Source of the DNA: Patescibacteria group bacterium
GTDB taxonomy: Bacteria; Patescibacteriota; Minisyncoccia; UBA6257; 2-01-FULL-56-20
Direction: 5' to 3'
Length of the DNA: 39,270 nucleotides
Assembly (NCBI GenBank): GCA_028865305.1
Contig: JAGWKM010000006.1
Span: 1-39,270, forward strand
The notes under the pieces were generated by a model. It did not search any database and had not been told where the DNA came from. It was given only the letters and a program-made list of their open reading frames with translations. Of this stretch, positions 1 to 5,392 are shown one piece after another; within the stretch, counting starts at the first letter, position 1; the number at the start of each line of letters is the position of its first letter. Position numbers and translations under genes: made by a program.

Positions 1-42
1 GAAACCATGTTGTGAGCCGAGATAGTAACGAGGGACTTTCAT
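1..42 (-). CDS. N-terminal 14 codons of VRR-NUC nuclease gene, continuing across the window ends
   Basis: An ATG at 42 overlaps the TGA of the upstream gene (ATGA) and follows a GGAG sequence 4 nt upstream. The frame reads MKVPRYYLGSQHGF and leaves the window at position 1 without a stop. If the molecule is circular, it joins position 39270 in the same frame (T-I-Y) and then the nuclease ORF at 38923-39261, giving 129 residues. Fourteen open codons alone are weak evidence. The coupled start, the RBS and the shared strand make the join credible. The alternative is that the nuclease starts at its own GTG (39261) and this piece is something else. Confidence 0.6.
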   Translation of the reverse strand, partial: MKVPRYYLGSQHGF

Positions 43-233
43 TGGTTCTCCAATTCTTTAATACGTTGCTGGAATGAGAGACACTTTTCATCGTGCTGTC
101 TCGGCATAAATCCATAACCACAATATTCATCACAAACAATTTTCAGTTCATCTTTCGCCAGCGCAATCGCAGAGGCGAGGCGGGATTGCAGAAGCGTGGC
201 TTCTACAAATATGGCTTGATCGCGCTTGGTCAT
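39..233 (-). CDS. Small hypothetical protein, 64 aa
   Basis: I do not recognise this protein. It is mostly helical, with a charged C-terminus ending RIKELENQ. The centre carries two cysteines near H and C residues (C34, C38, then H48 and C51), a possible small metal site. It starts at an ATG whose A overlaps the TGA of a 15-codon reading frame (277-230, MTTERILNNL...), so it may be translated by coupling. Its last codons contain the GGAG RBS of the next gene, and the stop overlaps that gene's ATG. The same 17-nt end, including the Leu-Glu-Asn-Gln tail, recurs at the 757 junction. It lies in the minus-strand early unit. Confidence 0.65.
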   Translation of the reverse strand: MTKRDQAIFVEATLLQSRLASAIALAKDELKIVCDEYCGYGFMPRQHDEKCLSFQQRIKELENQ

Positions 234-278
234 TCCATCACCTCTTTAAGGTTATTCAAGATACGTTCGGTTGTCATT

Positions 279-500
279 TTAGCATACAAATAAATAATGT
301 TTTCGGGTTTCAAGATGCTCTGGGCACGGACAAGGGTTCGGTGCGCCGCTTTTGAACGGCTCATCTGCTATACTCCAATTATGAGTAGTTCCACTTGGGC
401 TTACAGTTTGGATGTAGTTCTCGACTTCTTTGGGGGAAAGTTTTGCATCCGCACAAGCCGACAAATAGCACAATCCTACGCTATAAATTTGTACGTCCAT
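279..500 (-). CDS. Small hypothetical protein, 73 aa, cysteine-rich
   Basis: This is an unrecognised 73-residue protein. It has cysteines at the N-terminal third (GLCYLSACADAKLS) and a CPCPEHL motif near the C-terminus, which could bind a metal. The segment KLSPKEVENYIQ looks like a short helix. It starts 2 nt after the stop of the gene at 503-760, so it sits in the same minus-strand operon. No clear Shine-Dalgarno sequence precedes the ATG, which suggests translational coupling. The function is unknown. Confidence 0.55.
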   Translation of the reverse strand: MDVQIYSVGLCYLSACADAKLSPKEVENYIQTVSPSGTTHNWSIADEPFKSGAPNPCPCPEHLETRKHYLFVC

Positions 501-502
501 TC

Positions 503-760
503 TTAATCTTTCGGGGGATAAATTTTCACAATATACGTTCTACCATCATCAGGCGACACCACTTCGCAAAAAAAGTAGCCGTACTCGAAGTGCATATCTG
601 TTATTTCAATATCTTTGGTCATGCGTGCCGCGAGATCGTACAAATGCGTCGGACGCGGCTTTGGAACTATGTGTAAGTTATCCAACATTGCACTTTTCAT
701 AATATCATGCTCAACAGCGTCAATGCGGGGAAAAGAGGAACGGGTTTTAGGGACGGTCAT
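503..760 (-). CDS. Hypothetical protein, 85 aa
   Basis: This is an unrecognised small protein. The C-terminal half looks like a compact beta fold (HFEYGYFFCEVVSPDDGRTYIVKIYPP) with alternating hydrophobic residues, similar in style to small phage accessory proteins. The start ATG overlaps the TGA of the upstream gene (ATGA), with GGAG 4 nt before it inside that gene's last codons. The first residues (MTVPKTR) resemble the start of the gene at position 42 (MKVPRYY), which has the same junction sequence. This hints that the junction was duplicated. Confidence 0.65.
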   Translation of the reverse strand: MTVPKTRSSFPRIDAVEHDIMKSAMLDNLHIVPKPRPTHLYDLAARMTKDIEITDMHFEYGYFFCEVVSPDDGRTYIVKIYPPKD

Positions 761-1221
761 TGGTTCTCCAATTTCTTCAAGCGTTCTTCGATTTTCTGAA
801 TCATACCTATAACATGATCGGGCGTAATCGCTTTGGTTTCCGGCTTGGCTTTGTGAAGATAGCGGGCGTTATAGTCGTCGTCTTTTTTATAATCACCATT
901 AAAATAAGTTCCATCTTTATTCCAATGTATTTCCCCAGAATCACACCCTAAAATTACCGCCGTCTCTGTTATCCCTACAACGGGGTAAATATGTCCTTTC
1001 CACAATTCCACCTTATCGCCTACCTCCGCATCTTCCAGCGAACAAGGAGGATATTGCATAACGGGGGTGAAGTGGGCTTGGAAGTCCTCGTGCGTTCGAT
1101 GAATAATATCACCCTCATTGTCTTCTAATACAACATATTGAGATGTTTTTGCGATTGCAACACAAGGATTGTATCGCTTATATTCATCTTGGTTATATTT
1201 ATTTCCTATGATAAATTCCAT
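757..1221 (-). CDS. Hypothetical protein, 154 aa
   Basis: This is an unrecognised soluble protein. The N-terminal two thirds is strand-rich with repeated turns (VGDKVELWKGHIYPVVGI...VILGCDSGEIHW), reminiscent of small SH3-like barrels. The C-terminus is a charged helix ending EERLKKLENQ. The ATG is preceded by AAAGGAAACC about 12 nt upstream, and a 31-nt spacer separates it from the gene at 1253. Its stop overlaps the next start (ATGA). The C-terminal LENQ tail and its nucleotide sequence are identical to those of the 39-233 gene. Confidence 0.7.
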   Translation of the reverse strand: MEFIIGNKYNQDEYKRYNPCVAIAKTSQYVVLEDNEGDIIHRTHEDFQAHFTPVMQYPPCSLEDAEVGDKVELWKGHIYPVVGITETAVILGCDSGEIHWNKDGTYFNGDYKKDDDYNARYLHKAKPETKAITPDHVIGMIQKIEERLKKLENQ

Positions 1222-1252
1222 TTAGTTGGTTTCCTTTCGTTAATAAAGAGGG

Positions 1253-1519
1253 TTACGAAACCACTTCTTTATGGGAATGATATGTAATAGCTCGTAATTC
1301 CGACAAGCGGGCGCGAGAAGTAGGATGGTGACGGATAATTATTTCATACGGTTTCCCCATTTCATCGAATCTTATTTTTTTATCATCAATAACCTTAAAC
1401 GGGAATACCCTAATGGTAGCAAAATTACCATCAATCGCGGTAATAAACGCTTCGTAGCCACCATAAAACACAGGTGAACCTATCTCTAAATTGTCTTGTA
1501 CTTCTATTGTTTTACTCAT
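1253..1519 (-). CDS. Hypothetical protein, 88 aa
   Basis: This is an unrecognised protein. The pattern LEIGSPVFYGGYEAFITAIDGNFATIRVFPFKV looks like a small beta barrel of the SH3/KOW style, often seen in phage proteins that bind nucleic acid or host factors; this is only a resemblance. A basic segment (IIRHHPTSRARLSELR) follows. It has an AT-rich leader and no strong RBS, like other genes of this operon. It lies between the 1539 and 757 genes, all on the minus strand with short gaps. Confidence 0.65.
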   Translation of the reverse strand: MSKTIEVQDNLEIGSPVFYGGYEAFITAIDGNFATIRVFPFKVIDDKKIRFDEMGKPYEIIIRHHPTSRARLSELRAITYHSHKEVVS

Positions 1520-1538
1520 TGTTTTATATAATAATTAG

Positions 1539-1778
1539 TTAATGTTTCGTTACCCACAGTCCGCAACGGGTGAATTCGCTGTCGGGGTCAAAGCCCATCT
1601 CACTTAAAGCATCGGCGAGGGCTAACAGAGCCGCGCCGTCAAGTCTCAAGAGGCGCATTTCCATATATCTCTTACCAACGCCAGCCGTGTACGGAGCGCG
1701 GAGGGATTTCAGCTTGCTTGCGCCCAGCGCGAGAGAGCCGGGCGGAAGGAGTTTAAGGTTAATTACTCGTTGTTTCAT
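1539..1778 (-). CDS. Hypothetical protein, 79 aa, basic N-terminus
   Basis: This is an unrecognised protein. The N-terminal part is basic and rich in Leu and Gly (KQRVINLKLLPPGSLALGASKLKSLRAPY), and the middle is a helix (LLALADALSEMGFD). Only 3 nt separate its start from the stop of the gene at 1782, so both are in one operon. There is no cysteine pair beyond a single C72, so no metal site is predicted. Confidence 0.6.
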   Translation of the reverse strand: MKQRVINLKLLPPGSLALGASKLKSLRAPYTAGVGKRYMEMRLLRLDGAALLALADALSEMGFDPDSEFTRCGLWVTKH

Positions 1779-1781
1779 CGG

Positions 1782-2078
1782 TTATTCAAATATTGTGTTA
1801 TTGGTCGTCTTACCATCCACCGCACCCATCTCTAAACCCCCCTTTTTAGCCCTTTGCTTTCGCTGTACGGGCTTTTCGGGGGTAGGGGCGGGAATATCTG
1901 CCTTTTTCGTCTTACGGCGTTTAATGGGGCGTTCCTCGAAGCGAATATCAACCACAGAGCCAAAAGGGACACAGTGGAGGGCTTTTATGCCGTCTTGGAA
2001 GTCTTTAAGCGATATATCAGCGTTGAAGTCCACGGTTATTATAGCGCGGGGACGGCGTGGGATAAATACAAAGTTCAT
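1782..2078 (-). CDS. Hypothetical protein, 98 aa, Lys/Arg-rich tail
   Basis: This is an unrecognised protein. Residues 1-50 alternate strand and helix (FVFIPRRPRAIITVDFNADISLKDFQDGIK). Residues 50-82 form a strongly basic, Pro/Ala-rich stretch (RPIKRRKTKK, then KPVQRKQRAKK), probably disordered and possibly binding nucleic acid. Its start overlaps the stop of the 2075 gene in the ATGA form, with the sequence GAACCAATGA, which also occurs at several other gene junctions here. The function is unknown. Confidence 0.65.
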   Translation of the reverse strand: MNFVFIPRRPRAIITVDFNADISLKDFQDGIKALHCVPFGSVVDIRFEERPIKRRKTKKADIPAPTPEKPVQRKQRAKKGGLEMGAVDGKTTNNTIFE

Positions 2079-2260
2079 TGGTTCAAGGGGTAATGCTTTA
2101 ATAAATACGCTTCCCCGTTATCGGGGACAGCGATCACATCAACGCGGACCGCTTCAAGGTTCTGGGCGTATCGGACCGCCTTGTCAAGGTCCGTCAGTTT
2201 CTTTATAACGGGCTTGGCAGGGTCTTTCATCGGCTCATAGTTTCGGACAAGGTAGTACAT
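2075..2260 (-). CDS. Small hypothetical protein, 61 aa
   Basis: This is an unrecognised 61-residue protein with a beta-alpha-beta look: MYYLVRNYEP, then helix LDKAVRYAQNLEAV, then strand VDVIAVPDNGEAYLLKHY. Its start codon touches the stop of the zinc-finger gene at 2260-2703, and its own stop overlaps the next start (ATGA), so it is tightly coupled on both sides. The short fold resembles many small phage accessory proteins with no known role. Confidence 0.65.
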   Translation of the reverse strand: MYYLVRNYEPMKDPAKPVIKKLTDLDKAVRYAQNLEAVRVDVIAVPDNGEAYLLKHYPLNQ

Positions 2261-2703
2261 TATGCGGCTTTCTTTTGAAGGCTACGCCGGCGTTTGTTCA
2301 GTTCTTGCTCGTAAATCTTCGCTTCGGCTTTTGCAATAGCCCCATCGCCACTTTCTCCGGCGTGCGCTCTATGCACTTTCACCCGTTCCAAAAAATCCTC
2401 ATCATACCATTGCCGCAGTTCGGATATGGTTTTTGAAGGGTCGGGATCGAACGACACGCCGACAGTTTCAACGTAGGCAGGTTCCGGCATCGGTTCCGGT
2501 GCAATCCGTTTCAGGCGCGGCGTGTAATTATAGGAGCAAGATACGATTTCACCACGTTTCACGGCTTGCAAAGCCGCTTGATACGCTTTTTCGCGTTTCG
2601 TGTCTAATACATCGTCCTTATGGCACGAGTTACACAGCCCGCCTTGCAGCTTCTTACACATAGCACCGCACGCGGGGCAAAGTTTATCTACTGTATAGCT
2701 CAT
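2260..2703 (-). CDS. Zinc-finger protein, 147 aa
   Basis: The N-terminus carries a four-cysteine zinc ribbon: CPAC at residues 9-12 and CNSC at 24-27, with C16 and H28 nearby. Such ribbons bind zinc and commonly act in nucleic-acid or protein contacts. The remainder is helical and charged (REKAYQAALQAVKRGE, then AEAKIYEQELNKRRRSLQKK), with a Pro/Glu-rich linker in the middle. The partner is unknown. It touches the genes on both sides with a 1-nt overlap, so it is part of the minus-strand operon. Confidence 0.75.
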   Translation of the reverse strand: MSYTVDKLCPACGAMCKKLQGGLCNSCHKDDVLDTKREKAYQAALQAVKRGEIVSCSYNYTPRLKRIAPEPMPEPAYVETVGVSFDPDPSKTISELRQWYDEDFLERVKVHRAHAGESGDGAIAKAEAKIYEQELNKRRRSLQKKAA

Positions 2704-2900
2704 TATACAGTCTCCCCCATTTCGGCGTATTCGTTTAATTTATAGTGTTTTTGGAATGATTCATAATCAAAATCAGGCAACGAATATACATCTATTTGGA
2801 GCGCGATCAGTTGATTGTAAGTCAAGATAGTGTCGCTATTGCCTAATGATATATGCACCGCGCCTTTGCGGGATTGATAAAGATTGAAATTTTTAGTCAT
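2703..2900 (-). CDS. Hypothetical protein, 65 aa (alternative 89-aa start at 2972)
   Basis: This is an unrecognised protein with strands (NFNLYQSRKGAVHISLGNSD) and a C-terminal acidic helix (YESFQKHYKLNEYAEMGE). I chose the ATG at 2900 because the upstream in-frame extension from the ATG at 2972 runs through a strong hairpin (2929-2991) and has a non-protein-like composition. The 2972 ATG does have a GGAG just upstream, so a 24-residue longer form is possible. The stop overlaps the start of the zinc-finger gene by one base. Confidence 0.6.
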   Translation of the reverse strand: MTKNFNLYQSRKGAVHISLGNSDTILTYNQLIALQIDVYSLPDFDYESFQKHYKLNEYAEMGETV

Positions 2901-2928
2901 TGTATTGTAAAAAATTAGGTTAAAAGAA

Positions 2929-2991
2929 CCCGCCGGACACGCAGAGCGCAGTTTCGGAGCAATACCTATCATTACTCCACGTTCCGGCGGG
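2929..2991 (-). promoter_or_regulatory. Structured 5' leader: 9-bp GC stem with branched interior
   Basis: On the minus strand, CCCGCCGGA (2991-2983) pairs perfectly with TCCGGCGGG (2937-2929) around a 45-nt interior. The interior can form two smaller arms: GGAG with CTCC enclosing an ATG, and CGC-TCT-GCG. The shape is a three-way junction in the leader of the 2703 gene. TTCTTTTAACC follows the stem, a weak U-rich tail, so it might act as an attenuator. The inner GGAG-TA-ATG (start at 2972) would be hidden in the folded form. This could be a cis-regulatory RNA; there is no match to a named riboswitch that I recognise. Confidence 0.5.
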
Positions 2992-3008
2992 AGGATAAGG
3001 GTAATGGA

Positions 3009-3164
3009 TTACCCGTTCAAAGGTTTCAGTAAAGCCAACGCAATATTTTTTCCTATACGTTTGAGAGAGCGAGTTACAAGTCTATTCCCAAACGGGGAAG
3101 GTTTTTCTGTAACGATATAGTAATATTTACCGCGTTTTTCAACATAGTTTAAGGTTTTTGCCAT
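3009..3164 (-). CDS. Small basic hypothetical protein, 51 aa
   Basis: The ATG at 3164 overlaps the TAA of the upstream gene (TAATG), and the reading frame closes at 3009 after 51 codons. The protein is basic and strand-rich at the start (AKTLNYVEKRGKYYYIVTEK), followed by LVTRSLKRIGKNIALALLK. The first part weakly resembles the arm-type DNA-binding beta sheet of recombinases, but it is too short to call. The coupled start and sensible composition make it a likely gene. The structured leader of the next gene begins 18 nt after its stop. Confidence 0.6.
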   Translation of the reverse strand: MAKTLNYVEKRGKYYYIVTEKPSPFGNRLVTRSLKRIGKNIALALLKPLNG

Positions 3165-3586
3165 TATTGCGCCGCCTCCGTTTCAGATAGTTCTTGCACC
3201 ATTTCCGAAACTTTATACAGATCGTCCGGCTCACAACCAAACAAGCGGCACAGATTCACCCGCTCACGGACGCACGCTTTATGCATACGTTCCGCTTTGC
3301 GGCTATCGGTATCATATCCTAATTCACCGCAGAAGTTCTCAAACGTGCCGATTGCGCTTGTCGCATCCAGCGCGACACATTCCAGCACGCCAAGCATTGT
3401 AACGGGGCTATTCTTTACATTATTCCAAAAGTCTATGGTATAGCTTTTGCCGTTCGCGGGATTGTGGAACGTGCATTTATAATGGTGACGGCAATTCTTA
3501 TGCTGTTTATCGGTTTCCCATGCGGGCGCATCAAAGCCCATATGTACGGCGCTAAATTTCAGCGCGAGTATATCAGATTTTTCCAT
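3164..3586 (-). CDS. Conserved-looking phage protein, 140 aa
   Basis: The start is the ATG at 3586, preceded by AAAAGGA 7 nt upstream; the longer frame to 3688 overlaps the previous gene and is unlikely. The sequence resembles a widespread phage protein of unknown function: a NPANGKSYTIDFW segment, then helices, then FCGELGYDTDSRKAERMHKAC and a final RLFGCE...LYKVSEMVQEL helix. The resemblance is from memory and no role is established. It contains several cysteines and CRHHYKC near residue 35, which may bind metal. Its stop overlaps the start of the 51-aa gene. Confidence 0.7.
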   Translation of the reverse strand: MEKSDILALKFSAVHMGFDAPAWETDKQHKNCRHHYKCTFHNPANGKSYTIDFWNNVKNSPVTMLGVLECVALDATSAIGTFENFCGELGYDTDSRKAERMHKACVRERVNLCRLFGCEPDDLYKVSEMVQELSETEAAQ

Positions 3587-3611
3587 TTTTGTAAATCCTT
3601 TTAATAATAGT

Positions 3612-3851
3612 TTATAAAAACATCCCGATATTTTTCGCGTCCGCTTTCCCCTCATCTGTAGATGGTTCGCACTGAAAGGCGAGTTCACGGAACATCGCCG
3701 TTAAAAATGCCTTAGGAAGCATAAAATTGTCTTCCGCGCCCTCAACATCCATTGCGCTATATGCTTTATCTATTGCTTTCTTGGCATACTTTTGTATATC
3801 AAGGTCAGTAAGCATTGCACTTACCTTTTGTTCAAACGATTCGCGAGTCAT
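3612..3851 (-). CDS. Hypothetical helical protein, 79 aa
   Basis: This is an unrecognised, mostly helical protein (SFEQKVSAMLTDLDIQKYAKKAIDKAYSAM, then LPKAFLTAMFRELAFQCE). It may be a small dimeric helical factor. The ATG follows a purine-rich AAAAAAAGGATAAAGGAA leader, the best RBS-like sequence in this part of the operon. It is the second gene downstream of the minus-strand early promoter, so it should be expressed early. Confidence 0.65.
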   Translation of the reverse strand: MTRESFEQKVSAMLTDLDIQKYAKKAIDKAYSAMDVEGAEDNFMLPKAFLTAMFRELAFQCEPSTDEGKADAKNIGMFL

Positions 3852-3878
3852 TTCCTTTATCCTTTTTTTAATAGTTAC

Positions 3879-4019
3879 TTAATTCACCGCTTTTTGAAAC
3901 AAAACTCTGTCCCAGCCGGAACCAGAAGGCACAATTTCCCAGCCATGCGCCTTATACCATTCAGCTTTTTTCAAACCAGCCAGCGTTGAAATATCAACAC
4001 TTTTATATTTATACTGCAT
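3879..4019 (-). CDS. First gene of minus-strand early unit, 46 aa
   Basis: The ATG at 4019 opens a 46-residue frame that closes at 3879. It is the first gene after the minus-strand promoter (4066-4096), with a leader of about 40 nt containing AAAAGGATTATGAAAA. The protein reads as one short helix (STLAGLKKAEWYKAHGWEIV) followed by a turn-strand segment (PSGSGWDRVLFQKAVN). The same ATTAAAAGGATT leader precedes the 3164-3586 gene. The function is unknown. Very small first genes in early phage units often target host proteins, but nothing here shows that. Confidence 0.6.
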   Translation of the reverse strand: MQYKYKSVDISTLAGLKKAEWYKAHGWEIVPSGSGWDRVLFQKAVN

Positions 4020-4047
4020 TTTTCATAATCCTTTTAATATTGTTTAC

Positions 4048-4058
4048 TCTCACGTGAA
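4048..4058 (-). promoter_or_regulatory. Candidate operator copy 1 (TTCACGTGAGA)
   Basis: The minus strand carries TTCACGTGAGA, centred on the palindrome TCACGTGA. It sits about 7 to 18 nt downstream of the -7 box of the minus early promoter, across the expected transcription start. The identical 11-mer lies in the plus early promoter (4954-4964) in the same orientation relative to transcription. CACGTG was seen at only one other place (33594-33609). This suggests one protein controls both divergent units. Confidence 0.6.
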
Positions 4059-4065
4059 CACAATA

Positions 4066-4096
4066 CAAACATACAACATTCATAAGCCAAAGTCAA
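4066..4096 (-). promoter_or_regulatory. Minus-strand early promoter, Bacteroidota type
   Basis: On the minus strand, TTG (4096-4094) is followed by exactly 20 nt and TATGTTTG (4073-4066). This fits the Bacteroidota -33/-7 consensus TTG...TAnnTTTG. The first bases (TTGACTTT) and the GTTGTATRTTTG end match the plus early promoter. It drives the minus-strand unit that begins with the gene at 4019. Confidence 0.8.
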
Positions 4097-4269
4097 GGCC
4101 TAAACAAGACTTTCTTTGAGATGTTGTACGATTGTCGTAAATACCTATCAAGAGGGGTGAATGCGACAGACTATCATTATAAGCCAGTTACTACAGAAGC
4201 ATCGTTTATTATGGCTGAGAGTACGTCAACAAGTCTGGGTGTGATAATATCCCCTATTTACTTCATATT

Positions 4270-4379
4270 TGACCATCTTTACCCAATGACCATCCTAATT
4301 TTGACCATCCTTGCTCAATTAACCATTATTTTATCACTATTGATAATAACTGTTTAACGTCAAGTTAACAATAACCATG
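4270..4379. repeat. Iteron-like repeats and AT-rich stretch: candidate replication origin
   Basis: TGACCATC occurs at 4270-4277, 4287-4294 and 4302-4309. Related TAACCAT copies lie at 4320-4326 and 4372-4378. The first four copies are spaced 15 to 18 nt apart. Between the last two lie an AT-rich segment and an inverted repeat TTAAC-GTCAA-GTTAA (4354-4368). The cluster is in the divergent intergenic region. Short directly repeated sites beside AT-rich DNA are the usual form of an iteron origin; the winged-helix protein at 7622 would be a candidate binder. The stretch 4097-4513 holds no gene that I can support. Confidence 0.45.
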
Positions 4380-4422
4380 TGCGGGTATATGGAGGGGTGG
4401 TAAAGGGAGGTAAGCATTCTTT

Positions 4423-4452
4423 TGTGTGGGGTGAAGTTGAATAACCCACACA
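4423..4452. other. 8-bp perfect hairpin in intergenic region
   Basis: TGTGTGGG (4423-4430) pairs perfectly with CCCACACA (4445-4452) around a 14-nt loop. No T-run follows on either strand, so it is not a classic terminator. It lies between the iteron cluster and the terminator of the zinc-finger gene and could be a protein site or an RNA structure. Confidence 0.4.
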
Positions 4453-4513
4453 TTCTCACTTGTAGAAGGAACTTATTTCAGCCCGGCGGCAGGAAAATCC
4501 CACACGGAAAAAT

Positions 4514-4551
4514 GAAGAAAAAACAAAAAAAAGAAGTGACGCGCTACGTCA
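4514..4551 (-). terminator. Intrinsic terminator of the zinc-finger gene
   Basis: On the minus strand the sequence TGACG-TAGCG-CGTCA (4551-4537) forms a 5-bp hairpin and is followed by a long T-rich run: CTTCTTTTTTTTG then TTTTTTC. The hairpin starts at the stop codon (4549-4551) of the gene at 4549-4737. The position and T-run fit an intrinsic terminator that ends this single-gene unit before the iteron region. Confidence 0.7.
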
Positions 4552-4737
4552 GGTGGATCGGAGGGATCTCATGGGGCGCGTTCCGAGTTGACGGTCAATT
4601 TCCCGTTGTTCTTTGATCTTTTGGATTATACGGCAGGATAGGCAGACTTGTCCGCTTCGGGTGAAGTGTTCGGCAGGGTACTCGGCTTGGCATTTCCTGC
4701 ATCTTCTCGGCGGGAGGGTTTTGTCCTTACGTCTCAT
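4549..4737 (-). CDS. Single-gene unit: zinc-finger protein, 62 aa
   Basis: This basic 62-residue protein has a CRKC at residues 13-16 and CLSC at 32-35, a four-cysteine zinc finger with 15 residues between the pairs. A charged helix follows (RIIQKIKEQREIDRQLG). Small Zn-finger proteins of this size often bind DNA or modify host transcription. It has its own promoter (4743-4773) with only 5 nt between the -7 box and the ATG, a palindrome inside that promoter, and its own terminator. This isolated, controlled setting between the two divergent units makes it the best candidate here for an early regulator. That role is inference. Confidence 0.75.
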   Translation of the reverse strand: MRRKDKTLPPRRCRKCQAEYPAEHFTRSGQVCLSCRIIQKIKEQREIDRQLGTRPMRSLRST

Positions 4738-4742
4738 GCTTT

Positions 4743-4773
4743 CAAAAATACGTGTTCAGGACACGCTTGTCAA
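4743..4773 (-). promoter_or_regulatory. Promoter of the zinc-finger gene, with internal palindrome
   Basis: On the minus strand TTG (4773-4771), 20 nt, then TATTTTTG (4750-4743), a full match to TTG-N20-TAnnTTTG. The spacer contains the near-palindrome CGTGTCCTGAACACG (4765-4751), with five perfect outer base pairs, a probable operator. Only AAAGC separates the -7 box from the ATG, so the transcript is leaderless or nearly so. Confidence 0.75.
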
Positions 4774-4781
4774 TACCTTCG

Positions 4782-4799
4782 TGTCAAGTATGCTTGACA
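4782..4799. repeat. 18-bp near-perfect palindrome
   Basis: TGTCAAG-TATG-CTTGACA has seven perfect base pairs around four bases. It lies just upstream of the zinc-finger gene promoter, in an AT-rich region. It is not followed by a T-run. It is a likely binding site for a dimeric regulator; the protein is unknown. Confidence 0.5.
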
Positions 4800-4947
4800 T
4801 TTAGTAAAATAAATATAAAATAAATTATGGAAAATAGCTGTTTCTGGCATGGAGATTGCTGTATTATGTATGATTATGCAATGATGTATAAATAGAGTGT
4901 CGTATTCACCCTCCTCTGGTAGATACGCGACAAAGATGGGGAGGGTA

Positions 4948-4978
4948 TTGACTTTCACGTGAGAAGGTTGTATATTTG
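4948..4978 (+). promoter_or_regulatory. Plus-strand early promoter, Bacteroidota type
   Basis: TTG (4948-4950), exactly 20 nt, then TATATTTG (4971-4978), a full match to the Bacteroidota consensus. Only CACCG separates the box from the ATG at 4984, so the transcript should be leaderless or nearly so. The spacer contains TTCACGTGAGA (operator copy 2). Upstream inverted repeats ACCCTCC/GGAGGGT (4908-4914 and 4940-4946) border the -33 element. Confidence 0.8.
4954..4964 (+). promoter_or_regulatory. Candidate operator copy 2 (TTCACGTGAGA)
   Basis: This 11-mer lies in the spacer between the -33 and -7 boxes of the plus early promoter and is identical to the copy in the minus early promoter. A protein bound here would block RNA polymerase. 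The core TCACGTGA is a perfect palindrome, fitting a dimeric binder. Confidence 0.6.
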
Positions 4979-4983
4979 CACCG

Positions 4984-5178
4984 ATGATTAAACGTATATG
5001 GTATCGGCTCACAAAGAAGTCTTTTTTCTTTCAGGGAAAGAAATACTATATCGTGAAGAAGCGGCTACGCCGTCATCGTCTTGTGATGTTCTGGCGGTGG
5101 GTGCGGCGCGGGTTCAAGCCGCCGAAGAAGTGGACTGTTGAATTTGAAACTCTGTATGGAGTGCGTTGTGATTCGTAG
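4984..5178 (+). CDS. First plus-strand early gene: very basic 64-aa protein
   Basis: The protein is strongly basic and aromatic (KRIWYRLTKKSFFFQGKKYYIVKKRLRRHRLVMFWRW...), which suggests nucleic-acid or membrane contact, but it matches no family I recognise. The start is fixed by the promoter, whose -7 box ends 5 nt before the ATG. There is no room for a Shine-Dalgarno sequence. As the first gene of the plus early unit it should be among the earliest expressed. It overlaps the next gene by 23 nt. Confidence 0.65.
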   Translation: MIKRIWYRLTKKSFFFQGKKYYIVKKRLRRHRLVMFWRWVRRGFKPPKKWTVEFETLYGVRCDS

Positions 5179-5392
5179 ATTTTGGTATTGGCTCGTAGGA
5201 AAGAATATGCCGCCGTGTGTGTGCGGGCATCCGAAGGATAAGCATGATCCATATTGTTGGACGTGGGTTGATGGTGTTTATAGTTACCAAAAAGAGCTAT
5301 GTGCTTGTAGAAAATATCATCCCGATTGGAACTCCCGGAAACCGCTCCTCGATCAGGCGCAGGCGACTATTGATGAATTGGTGAAGAAATGA
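5156..5392 (+). CDS. Small zinc-binding protein, 78 aa
   Basis: The protein has a metal-binding pattern common in small phage proteins: CVCGH at about residue 21, a histidine and cysteine in the next 12 residues (KHDPYC), and a closing CACRKYH. The C-terminus is a short helix (LLDQAQATIDELVKK). The frame is open back to a TTG at 5138. I prefer the ATG at 5156, although a GTG at 5168 would reduce the overlap with the upstream gene. Its stop overlaps the next start (ATGA). Confidence 0.65.
   Translation: MECVVIRRFWYWLVGKNMPPCVCGHPKDKHDPYCWTWVDGVYSYQKELCACRKYHPDWNSRKPLLDQAQATIDELVKK

Noticed and set aside
1570-2208. 212-codon plus-strand frame
   Set aside because: It is the reverse shadow of three coupled minus-strand genes, with an Arg/Ser-rich shadow composition.
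4121-4357. Open frame of 78 codons on the plus strand in the control region
   Set aside because: It runs through the iteron repeats, has no RBS or promoter, and its composition is not protein-like.
4422-4616. Open frame of 64 codons on the plus strand
   Set aside because: It crosses a hairpin, a terminator and the end of the opposite zinc-finger gene; no start signals.
4948-4978. Plus early promoter site read as a second parS
   Set aside because: It shares only the TTTCACGTGA core; outer bases differ from the parS consensus at several positions.
4770-5012. Open frame of 80 codons on the minus strand
   Set aside because: It covers the plus early promoter and the first codons of the gene at 4984; no minus promoter or RBS at its start.
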